Positions 42,843-51,681 of a DNA stretch of 64,000 bases are shown here, in pieces. The notes under the pieces were generated by a model. It made no database searches. It saw only the letters and a program-made list of their open reading frames with translations, and was not told where the DNA came from. Made by a program: the position numbers and the translations under genes. The stretch is from Candidatus Latescibacterota bacterium. GTDB lineage: Bacteria; JAAXHH01. The stretch spans positions 60,903 through 124,902 of the forward strand of contig JAJEHX010000013.1 of NCBI GenBank assembly GCA_022823465.1. Reading direction: 5' to 3'. How positions within the stretch are numbered: position 1 is the first letter of the stretch; every line of letters starts with the position of its first letter.

Positions 42843-44183
42843 ATGTCCACTGTCGACCTCCGAACCGACGCGCGTTGCATGTTTGACGCGGCCCTGAAAG
42901 CCGCAGATCCGGCAGCGGCGACAATGCGTCATGTCGTGCGTGACGGGAACCGTCTGAACATCAGTGGCGTCACCTGCGACCTGGATCTCTTTGACGGGAT
43001 TTACGTCGTCGGCGCCGGCAAGGCGGGCGCCATGATGGCGGGCGCCATGGAATCGATACTCGGCGACCGGCTCGCCGGGGGCGCCGTCAATGTCAAGTAC
43101 GGTCATACGACGCCGCTGCGGCGCGTGGAACTGATCGAAGCGGGGCACCCGATTCCCGACGCCGCCGGCGTGGCGGGAACGGAGAAAATCGCCGGACTCC
43201 TGGATCGGCTCGGGGAGGACGACCTGGTGTTCTGTCTGCTCTCGGGCGGAGGTTCCGCGCTCATGCCGCTGCCGGTCGAAGGGGTGACGCTGTCGGAGAA
43301 GCAGGCGGTGACCGGCCGGCTGCTGCAGTGCGGCGCGACGATCAACGAGATCAACACGATTCGCAAGCATATCTCCCGCGTCAAGGGGGGCCAGTTGGCC
43401 AGACTCGCTTCGCCCGCGCGATTGGTGAGCCTGGTTCTGTCGGACGTCATCGGAGATCCGCTCGACGTCATCGCGTCGGGCCCCACGGTGCCGGATAAGA
43501 GCACCTATTCCGATTGCCGGGCGATTCTGGGAAGGTACGAGTTGGAGAATGAGCTTCCGCCTTCGGTGATCCGCCACCTGGACGCCGGGATGAAAGGAAC
43601 TGAGCCCGAAACGCCGGGTCCCGGAGACCCTGTCTTCGATCGTACGCAGAACGTGATGATCGCCAACAATCGCCAGGCCCTCGATGCCGCCCGGACCGAG
43701 GCGGAGAAAAGAGGCTATAACACCCTGGTGCTGTCCAGTTCGATCGACGGCGAGACTCGGGAGATCGCCCGCGTTTATTCGGCAATGGCCCGGGAAATCG
43801 CTCAACATGGCGATCCGGTGCGAAGTCCGGCGTGCGTGATTTCCGGCGGCGAGACCACCGTAACGCTTAAGGGCGAAGGAAAGGGCGGACGGAACCAGGA
43901 ATTCGTACTGGCCGCCGCCGCCGGTATCGAGGGACTGGAACGAACCGTGGTGTTCAGCGCGGGCACGGACGGCACGGACGGTCCGACCGACGCCGCCGGC
44001 GCCGTGGCGGACGGACAGACGCTGGCGCGGGCCGCGGAGAAGGGCCTGGCCGCCGATGTCTGCCTGGACGACAATGACGCCTATCATTTCTTTGAACCGC
44101 TGGGCGACCTCGTCATGACCGGACCTACCCATACCAATGTAATGGATATGCGTCTCTTGCTCGTCGGTCAGGAACTCACTTAA
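42843..44183 (+). CDS. Glycerate 2-kinase (DUF4147/MOFRL type)
   Basis: A 446-residue glycerate kinase. The N-terminal DUF4147 domain shows YVVGAGKAGAMMAGAMES and CLLSGGGSALMPLP. The C-terminal MOFRL domain has ACVISGGETTVTLKGEGKGGRNQEF and SAGTDGTDGPTDAAGA. It phosphorylates glycerate to 2-phosphoglycerate, feeding glyoxylate/serine or sugar-acid breakdown into glycolysis. It fits with the downstream 2-hydroxyacid dehydrogenase and PhyH genes. It is followed 16 bases later by the second PhyH gene. Confidence 0.92.
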   Translation: MSTVDLRTDARCMFDAALKAADPAAATMRHVVRDGNRLNISGVTCDLDLFDGIYVVGAGKAGAMMAGAMESILGDRLAGGAVNVKYGHTTPLRRVELIEAGHPIPDAAGVAGTEKIAGLLDRLGEDDLVFCLLSGGGSALMPLPVEGVTLSEKQAVTGRLLQCGATINEINTIRKHISRVKGGQLARLASPARLVSLVLSDVIGDPLDVIASGPTVPDKSTYSDCRAILGRYELENELPPSVIRHLDAGMKGTEPETPGPGDPVFDRTQNVMIANNRQALDAARTEAEKRGYNTLVLSSSIDGETREIARVYSAMAREIAQHGDPVRSPACVISGGETTVTLKGEGKGGRNQEFVLAAAAGIEGLERTVVFSAGTDGTDGPTDAAGAVADGQTLARAAEKGLAADVCLDDNDAYHFFEPLGDLVMTGPTHTNVMDMRLLLVGQELT

Positions 44184-44199
44184 AAGGCTGGAATCAAAC

Positions 44200-45006
44200 A
44201 TGATGACCGAAGAGCAAAGATACCTGTTCGACCTGACCGGCTATCTGCACCTTGAGGGGGTCCTTGGAGAAGCGGATCTCGCCGAAGCCCTTGATGCCGC
44301 GGAGCGGTATATCCGGACGCCTTCCGAAGACCTGCCGCCGGATTTCGGGAGCAGGGATGGACGTATATACGATAACGGGTTCGCCTTCGACAAGTCGCTG
44401 GAGCGGCTGGTCTTCCAGCCGGGCTACTGGCCCATCATAAAGGAATTCACCTCGGGGAAACCACGTTTTGTCCGGGGTTCCATGCTGGTGAACCAGGCGG
44501 ACGGAGTCGTGGACGCGGGATCGCTCCACTGCGCGCGGGAGTCCTATGGATGGCAGAGCACACGCTACGAATGCCGGGATGGCCGTATCTACTGCGATGA
44601 TTTCGTCATATTCATCTATCTCACCGACGTGTATCCCGGAGACGGCGGGCTCGTGGTCGTGCCCGGATCCCACAAGTGCAATTTCGACCGGCCCGATACG
44701 ATCTTCGACGGGGGCGACCTGGAAGACGAAGCGCCGCCCGGCACGGTCAACGTCACGCCCAGGGCGGGAGACGCGGTGGTCATTTCCGAATTGCTCACCC
44801 ATGGCACGCTCAGGTGGAAGCCGGCCGACCGGAAGCGCATCGTGCTCGTGCTTCGTTACGCACCCCAGTACAGCGGCGGCGGACCGTGGACGACGGATAC
44901 GCTGGAGGCCCGGCTTTCCCCGGAAACAAACGAACTGATGGCCCTGGCCTCCTATACGGAAGTCAAGGACGTCGCCCGCAGGGACGTAGTCACGTTGACG
45001 GTTTGA
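44200..45006 (+). CDS. Phytanoyl-CoA dioxygenase-like protein 2
   Basis: A 268-residue PhyH-family protein. The N-terminal QRYLFDLTGYLHLEGVL, a VVVPGSHKCNF strand, the distal histidine in ELLTHGTLRW, and a 2OG-binding arginine in DRKRIVLVLRY are present. The proximal motif reads LHCARES, so the usual HxD aspartate is replaced (HxA), as in the paralogue at 36182-37024. Two adjacent ATGs (44200, 44203) are possible starts. It lies between glycerate kinase and a hydroxyacid dehydrogenase, hinting at release or processing of a C2/C3 acid. Substrate unknown. Confidence 0.85.
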   Translation: MMTEEQRYLFDLTGYLHLEGVLGEADLAEALDAAERYIRTPSEDLPPDFGSRDGRIYDNGFAFDKSLERLVFQPGYWPIIKEFTSGKPRFVRGSMLVNQADGVVDAGSLHCARESYGWQSTRYECRDGRIYCDDFVIFIYLTDVYPGDGGLVVVPGSHKCNFDRPDTIFDGGDLEDEAPPGTVNVTPRAGDAVVISELLTHGTLRWKPADRKRIVLVLRYAPQYSGGGPWTTDTLEARLSPETNELMALASYTEVKDVARRDVVTLTV

Positions 45007-45100
45007 CCCGTTCGCGTCTAAGGCAGGGGGATGCCACTGCGCGTCGCCCGGCCGTCGGGATCGCCCGGCATTGGACCGGCGCATCGTTCAGGTAAAGTAC

Positions 45101-47980
45101 ATGGACACAGCCTGGCAGGAACAGATCGAGAAAGAAACCGGATGCGCGTTCCGGTTCGACGAAACGGCCAGGGTCCTGTACAGCACGGACGCCAGCATCT
45201 ACGAAATCGAACCGCTGGGCGTCGCCTGGCCCGCCCACGCGGACCATGTCTCCCGCATCCTCCGGTTTGCCTACGAAAGAGGGATTCCCGTCACGTCCCG
45301 CGGCGGAGGCACCAGCCTGGGCGGTCAGGCGGTGGGCCGCAGCATCCAGGTCGATTTCTCCCGGCACATGAACCGGATCCTCGAGGTCGACGTCGAAGAA
45401 CGCTGGGCCCGGATCCAGCCCGGCGTGGTCCTCGACGAACTCAACGCCCACCTGAAACCGATGGGACTGCTGTTCGCGCCGGACGTCTCGCCGAGCAACC
45501 GGGCGAACGTCGGCGGCATGATCGGAAACAACTCCTGCGGTTCCCATTCCATCATCTACGGGAAGACGATCGACCACGTCCTGGAACTCGACGTGGTCCT
45601 GAGCGACGGAACGCAGACCGTCTTCAAGCCGGTCGGCGACCGCGAATACGGCGAGAAGGCCGCCCTGGGCGGCCTGGAGGGCCGGATCTATCGCGAAATC
45701 CGCCGTATAGCCCACGAAAACCGGGACGAAATCGAAGCCCGGTATCCCAAGATCATGCGGCGCGTGGGCGGGTATAACCTGGACGAATTCATCGGAGACG
45801 GCCCCTTTGATCCCTGCAAGATGATCGTTGGATCCGAGGGCACCTTGGCCGCCGTCACCGAGGCGCGCGTCAACCTGGTGCCGCTGCCGGCCCATACCGG
45901 ACTGGGTATCTGTCATTTCACGGATCTGATCGAATCCATGGAAGCGACGGTCGAGATACTGAAGACCGATCCCTCGGCGGTGGAACTCACCGACAAGGTC
46001 ATCCTTGACCTGGCCAAGGAATCTCCCGCGGCCGCCCATCAGCGCGACTTCATCGAAGGCGACCCAGAAGCCATCCTCATGGTCGAGTACTACGGAGAAT
46101 CGGCCGGCGAGGTTTCGGACCGCCTGGACGCCCTCGAGTCCCTGCTCCGGGAGAAGAACCTGGGCTATGCCTGCGTCCGGGCCACGACCGCCGCCGCCCA
46201 GTCGAACGCATGGGGCATCCGGAAGGCCGGCCTGGGACTGCTGATGGGCATGAAGGGCGATACCAAGCCGGCGACTTTCGTGGAGGACACGGCCGTCTCG
46301 CCGGAGAAGCTGCCGGACTACATCCGCGACTTTCGCGAGATCGTCCACAAACACGGTACGGTCGCGTCCTACTATGCCCACGCCAGCGTAGGCACGATAC
46401 ACATCCGGCCGCTCATCAACCTCAAGGAGACCGAGGGCGTCGCCAAAATGCGGACTATCGCCGAAGAGATCCGCGACCTGGTCATTGCCTACGGCGGCGC
46501 AGTCAGTTCCGAGCACGGCGACGGACTCGTGCGGAGCGAGTGGAACGAGAAGGTGTTCGGCCCGCAGTTATACGAAGCCTTCAAAGCGGTCAAGGCCGTG
46601 TTCGATCCGAACGGCATCATGAACCCAGGCAAGATCATCGCGGACCAGAAGATGACGGACAACCTGCGGTTCGGTCCGGCCTACCAGGCAGAGGAGATCA
46701 ACACCCATTTCGATTTCTCCGGCGACGGCGGGTTCTCGCGGTCCATCGAGCTCTGCAACGGAGTAGGCGCCTGCCGCAAGAAGCTGGTGGGGACCATGTG
46801 CCCGTCCTATATCGCCACGCTCGACGAAGAGCACAGCACCCGTGGCCGCGCGAACGTGCTGCGGGCCGCCCTGTCGGGCAAGCTGGACGACGAAGGGTTC
46901 ACGAGCCGGCGGGTATACGATGCCCTCGACCTGTGCCTTGAGTGCAAGGGCTGCAAGGGCGAGTGTCCCTCCAACGTCGACATGGCCAAGATGAAATACG
47001 AATTTCTCGCCCACTATTACGAGAAACACGGACTGCCCCTGCGCAACCGCCTGTTCGGCCGCATCGAGACGCTCAACCGGCTCGGTTCCGCCTTCGCGCC
47101 GCTGAGCAACAGGATAGTGAACCATCCCTGGCACAAGCGGTTCCTTGAGCGGATCATTGGCGTGGACAGGCGCAGGTCCCTGCCGGAATTCGCCGAGGAG
47201 ACCTTTGAGCAGTGGTTCTATCAGCGCGGTCCGGCGAAGAGCACCGGCCATGATCGGCAAACCGTCGTCTTCTTCCCGGACACTTTCATCAATTACAGCG
47301 AGCCCCATATCGGCATTGCCGCGGTGGAAGTTCTGGAGCGCGCCGGCTACCGCGTGGTGCTCGCCGAACCCCGCGCCTGCTGCGGCAGGCCGTTGATCTC
47401 CAAGGGCATGCTCCGCCAGGCCCGCGCGGCCGCCCGGTACAATATCGCCCAACTCGCCCGTTACGTGGACCGCGGATGGACCATCGTGGGATGCGAGCCC
47501 AGTTGCGTCATGACGTTCCGCGACGACTACCGCGATCTCGTGGACGACCCGCGGGCCGACCGGGTGGCGGACGGCGTACTCATGATCGACGAGTTCCTCG
47601 CCCGGGAACACGCGGCCGGCCGCCTCTCGCTTCCGGTCAGGCCCTCCGACAGGGCGATCAGCCTGCACGGGCACTGCCAGCAGAAGGCCATCGCCGGCAC
47701 GGGTTCCACTGCGGCCGCGCTGGAACTGGTGCCCGGATACGAGGTGACGACGTTGAACACCGGGTGCTGTGGCATGGCCGGCAGTTTCGGCTACGAGAAG
47801 GAGCACTACGGCCTGTCCATGAAAATCGGGGAAGACCGGCTCTTCCCGGCCATCCGCGCTGCCGATGAGGGGACGGATTTCGCGGCGACGGGGACCTCGT
47901 GCCGGCACCAGATCGCCGATGGCACGGGGAGGACCGCCTTCCATCCGATCGAATTGATCAGAATGGCCCTGGGTGACTGA
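45101..47980 (+). CDS. FAD/Fe-S D-2-hydroxyacid (lactate/glycolate) dehydrogenase fusion
   Basis: A 959-residue fusion. N-terminal FAD_binding_4 (about 1-260) shows VTSRGGGTSLGGQAVG and GGMIGNNSCGSHSI. The FAD-oxidase C-terminal domain lies at about 270-520. Next comes a Fe-S ferredoxin-like region with CLECKGCKGECP near residue 610 and an earlier CNGVGAC...C group. Two CCG (cysteine-rich) domains with CCGRPLISKG and GCCGMAGSFGYE complete it. It oxidises D-lactate, glycolate or related acids and passes electrons to the membrane chain. A TTG at 45071 is an alternative start, but the ATG at 45101 is favoured. Confidence 0.9.
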   Translation: MDTAWQEQIEKETGCAFRFDETARVLYSTDASIYEIEPLGVAWPAHADHVSRILRFAYERGIPVTSRGGGTSLGGQAVGRSIQVDFSRHMNRILEVDVEERWARIQPGVVLDELNAHLKPMGLLFAPDVSPSNRANVGGMIGNNSCGSHSIIYGKTIDHVLELDVVLSDGTQTVFKPVGDREYGEKAALGGLEGRIYREIRRIAHENRDEIEARYPKIMRRVGGYNLDEFIGDGPFDPCKMIVGSEGTLAAVTEARVNLVPLPAHTGLGICHFTDLIESMEATVEILKTDPSAVELTDKVILDLAKESPAAAHQRDFIEGDPEAILMVEYYGESAGEVSDRLDALESLLREKNLGYACVRATTAAAQSNAWGIRKAGLGLLMGMKGDTKPATFVEDTAVSPEKLPDYIRDFREIVHKHGTVASYYAHASVGTIHIRPLINLKETEGVAKMRTIAEEIRDLVIAYGGAVSSEHGDGLVRSEWNEKVFGPQLYEAFKAVKAVFDPNGIMNPGKIIADQKMTDNLRFGPAYQAEEINTHFDFSGDGGFSRSIELCNGVGACRKKLVGTMCPSYIATLDEEHSTRGRANVLRAALSGKLDDEGFTSRRVYDALDLCLECKGCKGECPSNVDMAKMKYEFLAHYYEKHGLPLRNRLFGRIETLNRLGSAFAPLSNRIVNHPWHKRFLERIIGVDRRRSLPEFAEETFEQWFYQRGPAKSTGHDRQTVVFFPDTFINYSEPHIGIAAVEVLERAGYRVVLAEPRACCGRPLISKGMLRQARAAARYNIAQLARYVDRGWTIVGCEPSCVMTFRDDYRDLVDDPRADRVADGVLMIDEFLAREHAAGRLSLPVRPSDRAISLHGHCQQKAIAGTGSTAAALELVPGYEVTTLNTGCCGMAGSFGYEKEHYGLSMKIGEDRLFPAIRAADEGTDFAATGTSCRHQIADGTGRTAFHPIELIRMALGD

Positions 47981-48671
47981 CGAGGTATGCATCGTTGAAC
48001 CACGCCCGGAGTGTGCACCGTTGAACCACGCACCCTGTTTCTCCACCTTTTCCATCGTCGCCCTGGATCCCGGCACGGGCGATCTCGGCGTGGCGACCCA
48101 GTCCAGGTACCTCGCCGTGGGATCCGTGGTCCCCTGGGCGAGGTTCAACGCGGGCGCCATCGCCACGCAGGCCTGGGCCAACGCGTCCTTCGGCCCCCGG
48201 GGCCTCGACCTGCTCGAACAGGACGTGGGCGCCATCGACACCCTCGAACGGCTGATCGAATCGGATCCCGGCCGGCAGTCCCGCCAGGTCGGCGTGGTGG
48301 ACGTCGACGGCACGGCGGCTGCCTTCACCGGGGAGGAATGCCAGGAATGGGCGGGACACGTAACCGGTCCGGGTTACGTCTGCCTGGGCAATATCCTCGC
48401 GGGTGAAGAGGTGGTCGCCGCCATGGCGGAAACCTTCGAGGCTCCGGGCGAGGAGGATTTCGCGGCGAAACTGCTCGCCGTGCTTTCCGCGGGCCAGTCA
48501 GCCGGCGGGGACCGGCGGGGCATGCAGTCGGCCGCTCTGCTTGTGGCGCGGGAGGGCGGCGGTTGCGGTGGCACCTCCGATTTTCTCGCGGACCTGCGGG
48601 TCGACGACCACGCCGAACCCATCGAAGAGTTGAAGCGCCTGTACGTGCTCCACGGAAGGCTTTTTACATGA
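47973..48671 (+). CDS. DUF1028 family (Ntn-hydrolase-like) protein
   Basis: A 232-residue protein of the DUF1028 family, which has an Ntn-hydrolase-like fold of unknown activity. The core starts at STFSIVALDPGTGDLGVATQSR (about residue 24, in two parts), then PWARFNAGAIATQAWAN and a GGGCGG turn near the end. In most relatives the protein starts just before this TFSIVA segment. Here no Met/Val codon lies at that point, so the true start is uncertain; the GTG at 47973 overlaps the upstream stop. The region 47988-48031 holds a short direct repeat that may have lengthened the leader. It is coupled to the MFS gene by an ATGA overlap. Confidence 0.78.
   Translation: MTDEVCIVEPRPECAPLNHAPCFSTFSIVALDPGTGDLGVATQSRYLAVGSVVPWARFNAGAIATQAWANASFGPRGLDLLEQDVGAIDTLERLIESDPGRQSRQVGVVDVDGTAAAFTGEECQEWAGHVTGPGYVCLGNILAGEEVVAAMAETFEAPGEEDFAAKLLAVLSAGQSAGGDRRGMQSAALLVAREGGGCGGTSDFLADLRVDDHAEPIEELKRLYVLHGRLFT
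47988..48031 (+). repeat. 18-bp direct repeat at the DUF1028 start
   Basis: TGCATCGTTGAACCACGC (47988-48005) and TGCACCGTTGAACCACGC (48014-48031) differ at one base, spaced 26 bases apart. They lie just past the hydroxyacid dehydrogenase stop. Confidence 0.8.
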
Positions 48672-49873
48672 AGTCCGACATGCAGCGCGCCAAGCTCGCC
48701 CTGCTTACCGTGGTTCATTTCCTGGTGGACCTGTTTTCCTCCCTGGTGACCCCGATCCTGCCTGCGCTCGTAACGCGACTTCAGCTTTCTCTCACACAGG
48801 CGGGCATACTCGCCGGCCTGCCGGCCATGACCTCCTCCCTGGTCCAGCCCCTGATGGGCATCCTGGGGGACCGGATGGAGAAACGGTACTTCATCATCCT
48901 CGGTCCGGTGTTCTGCGCCGTCTTCATGTCCGCCGTCGGACTGGCCCCCTCCTTTCTCGTGCTGCTGCTGTTCATCATCCTGGGCGGTTTCGGCACCGCC
49001 AGCTTCCACCCGCAGAGCGTGTCCATGGCAGGAGACGTCAGCGGGTCGAGGCGCGGATACGGCGTGTCCCTTTTCATCGTCGGCGGCACCGCCGGCCTGG
49101 CGGCAAGCCCCTTTGTCGTGCCCCGCATCGTGGAGCGGTTCGGTCTCGAAAGCCTGGTCTGGCTCGCCGTGCCCACGGTGATCGCCGTGCTGGCGATGGC
49201 CCGGGTCATCCCCATTCGCAACGAGGACCGCAGGGTGACCCGCCTGGCCGACGTGGGCGCTTCGTTCCGGCCCAACCTGTGGCCCATGGTCAATCTTACG
49301 GTGGTGGGCATCATCCGGACCATCTCCGGGGTCGGTTTCGCCACGTTTTTTGTATTGCTGCTCAAGGACCGCGGACTTACCCTGCAACAGGGGGGCGACC
49401 TGCTCTTCGTATTCCAGGCCGGCGCGGTGATCGGCGGTTTCATCGGCGGCTGGCTTTCGGACCGGATGGGCCGGGGCCGGGTGATCTGGTCTACGATACT
49501 GCTTTCCACGCCCTGCCTGCTCGTTTCGCTCTATGACACGGGGCCGCTGCTCCCCGCCTGGCTGTTCATGGCCGGTTTCATGAACATGGCGTCCAATTCC
49601 GTCTCCGTCGCCATGGCCCAGGAACTCGTCCCGGACAGCGCGGGAACGGCTTCGAGTTTTCCCATGGGCTTCAGTTGGGGCGCGGCGGGCTTCGCGCTGA
49701 TCGTCTTCGGCGGTATCGCGGACCGCGTCGGCGTAGTGGCAACGCTTGAAGCGCTGGCGTTGATCCCGCTGGCCGCCGTGGCGCTGGCCCTGATGCTGCC
49801 GCGGGACCGCGAGTTCCGTAGCGCCGTTACCCGGGTGCGCAAGGCGGCCGCGGCCGCGGAGAAAGTAACCTGA
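48668..49873 (+). CDS. MFS transporter, fosmidomycin-resistance-like
   Basis: A 401-residue major facilitator with twelve predicted helices, resembling the Fsr (fosmidomycin resistance) subgroup: HFLVDLFSSLVTPILPAL in helix 1, GDRMEKRYFI in loop 2-3, and the SDRMGRGRVI motif after helix 8. It probably exports or imports a small organic anion or drug. The start ATG overlaps the DUF1028 stop (ATGA), so the pair is one transcriptional unit. Substrate is not readable from sequence. Confidence 0.87.
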   Translation: MKSDMQRAKLALLTVVHFLVDLFSSLVTPILPALVTRLQLSLTQAGILAGLPAMTSSLVQPLMGILGDRMEKRYFIILGPVFCAVFMSAVGLAPSFLVLLLFIILGGFGTASFHPQSVSMAGDVSGSRRGYGVSLFIVGGTAGLAASPFVVPRIVERFGLESLVWLAVPTVIAVLAMARVIPIRNEDRRVTRLADVGASFRPNLWPMVNLTVVGIIRTISGVGFATFFVLLLKDRGLTLQQGGDLLFVFQAGAVIGGFIGGWLSDRMGRGRVIWSTILLSTPCLLVSLYDTGPLLPAWLFMAGFMNMASNSVSVAMAQELVPDSAGTASSFPMGFSWGAAGFALIVFGGIADRVGVVATLEALALIPLAAVALALMLPRDREFRSAVTRVRKAAAAAEKVT

Positions 49874-49962
49874 ATCGTCAAGCTGTCTGCGTAGGACCTG
49901 TCGCATCATCGTAAAGTCCGGTATATACTGGTATGGATCCATGATCCAGGGAGGTTTGCCTG

Positions 49963-50313
49963 ATGTCGGATCGTGTCGTGCGTCTCACGAAGATGGAGGA
50001 ACTGGACGAGGCCGTAGTTTCGTCGTCGGATCGTCCCGTGTTTATCTACAAACACAGTACAGTGTGTCCGGTCAGTGCCCGGGCCGCCGACCATTACCGC
50101 GATTTCGCGGATGAGGATTCGTCTTCGCCGCCGCCTCTTTTCACCCAGGTCCTGGTCATAGAGAACCGGGATCTCTCCAATGAAATCGAATCCCGCCTCG
50201 ATATAAGGCACGAGTCTCCGCAGCTCCTGCTCCTGCGGGACGGGAAGGTAGCCTGGCACGCTTCTCATTTTTCGATTTCCACGGATAATATCAAATCGGC
50301 GCTGGAGGAATAG
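49963..50313 (+). CDS. ytxJ: YtxJ-like bacillithiol system redox protein
   Basis: A 116-residue thioredoxin-fold protein of the YtxJ/DUF2847 family, proposed to act in bacillithiol-linked protein de-thiolation. The single active cysteine is in YKHSTVCPVSARAA (near residue 35), matching the family KHSTxCP motif. RHESPQLLLLRDGKVAWHAS (residues about 80-99) is the other conserved block. GGGAGG precedes the ATG. It lies three bases before an FAD amine oxidase gene, implying an operon. It suggests the organism uses bacillithiol. Confidence 0.88.
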   Translation: MSDRVVRLTKMEELDEAVVSSSDRPVFIYKHSTVCPVSARAADHYRDFADEDSSSPPPLFTQVLVIENRDLSNEIESRLDIRHESPQLLLLRDGKVAWHASHFSISTDNIKSALEE

Positions 50314-50316
50314 GAA

Positions 50317-51585
50317 ATGTCGAGACACGCCGTCATAGTAGGCGCGGGCGTGACCGGGCTCAGCACGGCGTACCATCTCGCCCGCAAGTCTTACGGCAAA
50401 GTCACGGTCATCGAAAAGGGACGGGTCGGAGACGGCGCCAGCAGCCGCGCCGCCGGGATCATCACCGGCCTGCTCTGGTCGGAAACCGGCGTCAGGGCAC
50501 GGCAGATCAGCCTGACGCGGTTCAGGGAACTTTCCGAGGAGCTGGATGGATACCGGTTCCAGGACGTGGGCTGTCTCAATCTCTTCGACGCGGAGAGTTG
50601 GCCGGAGCGGGAACGTCTGCTGCCCCTGTATGATCGCCTGGGCGTGGAATACAGGATCATGGACAGGGCCGAAATGGCCGCGACGTGGCCGGACCTGGCG
50701 CCGACCGGTGAGCCGGTCGGACTCTTCGACCCCCTGGGTGGATACAGCGAACCGGATCACTACCTCCCGGCCCTGGCGGCCGGTTGCCGGGCCCTGGGCG
50801 TAGAGATCAGGGAAGGATGCATGATCTCGGACTTCATTACCGATTCGGGACGCATGGCCGGGGTCGTCGCGGGCGACGAACGCATCGAAGCGGACGCCGT
50901 GGTGAGTACCGTCCACGTATGGACCCTCAAGGTACTGGAAAGCATCGGCCTGCAACTGCCCCTGAAATCCTTCGTTCACCAGCGGTATGTCACGGCGCCG
51001 TTGCCTGCCCCGGTCCGGATTCCGGCGGTCAATGCCAATCCTTACGGCGGCTATATCAGGCCGGCATACGGACAGCGTCTGCTTGCGGGGATCGAAAACC
51101 CGTCGGCGCCTGAGTTCCGCGTGCCCGACAGGTCCTTCGAGATGGCGGCGATCTCTCCGCCGCCGGGACTCGGCGACGCCGCGCGGGACAACCTGCTGCC
51201 ACTCGTCCCCAAAGCGGCGCGGTCCGGCTGGACGGACTCGGCGGGTTATGCGGACAATGAGGGCTCGGCGGGCTCTGCAGGCTATGCGGATTGGGAAATC
51301 GAAAAGGCGGGGCTGCTGTCCTTTTCCCGGGACGGAGAACCGGTACTCGGCCCGGTCGATCGCTTTCCGGGACTCCACGTGGGGGTCGCCTTTCATTCAG
51401 GGGGATTTGCCTATAATCCGGCGTCCGGCGTGCTGCTGGCGGAGTGCGTCGCCGACGGCAAGCCTGGAATCGATATCGGGGATTTCTCGCCAAACCGGTT
51501 CGATCCGGATGAAACGGATGCCTACAACAGGACCCTGATTACCCACGCCGAGTACAGTCTGTCCGGCCACTCCCGCCGCCATTGA
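50317..51585 (+). CDS. FAD-dependent amine/amino acid oxidoreductase (DAO family)
   Basis: A 422-residue D-amino acid oxidase/glycine-sarcosine oxidase family flavoprotein. The ADP-binding motif VIVGAGVTGLSTAYHLA is at the N-terminus, an ATG-like CLNLFDAE segment follows, and HVGVAFHSGGFAYNPASG marks the C-terminal flavin contact. It oxidises a secondary or primary amino acid. A low-complexity stretch at about residues 304-328 (SAGYADNEGSAGSAGYAD) is encoded by a short in-frame duplication and is unlike relatives. It is the second gene of the YtxJ operon and lies 96 bases before mutY. Confidence 0.87.
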   Translation: MSRHAVIVGAGVTGLSTAYHLARKSYGKVTVIEKGRVGDGASSRAAGIITGLLWSETGVRARQISLTRFRELSEELDGYRFQDVGCLNLFDAESWPERERLLPLYDRLGVEYRIMDRAEMAATWPDLAPTGEPVGLFDPLGGYSEPDHYLPALAAGCRALGVEIREGCMISDFITDSGRMAGVVAGDERIEADAVVSTVHVWTLKVLESIGLQLPLKSFVHQRYVTAPLPAPVRIPAVNANPYGGYIRPAYGQRLLAGIENPSAPEFRVPDRSFEMAAISPPPGLGDAARDNLLPLVPKAARSGWTDSAGYADNEGSAGSAGYADWEIEKAGLLSFSRDGEPVLGPVDRFPGLHVGVAFHSGGFAYNPASGVLLAECVADGKPGIDIGDFSPNRFDPDETDAYNRTLITHAEYSLSGHSRRH

Positions 51586-51681
51586 AGCCTGCGCGTCACC
51601 CGAGGTGAGGCGTTCCCGGAATGCGCATCGTCCTTTTGCCTTTTCGCGGCGCGGGGAACAGATGCCTACGTGGATTAATCC

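Noticed and set aside
46568..48328. 586-codon minus-strand frame under the hydroxyacid dehydrogenase and DUF1028 genes
   Set aside because: Spans two well-supported plus-strand genes; composition-driven.
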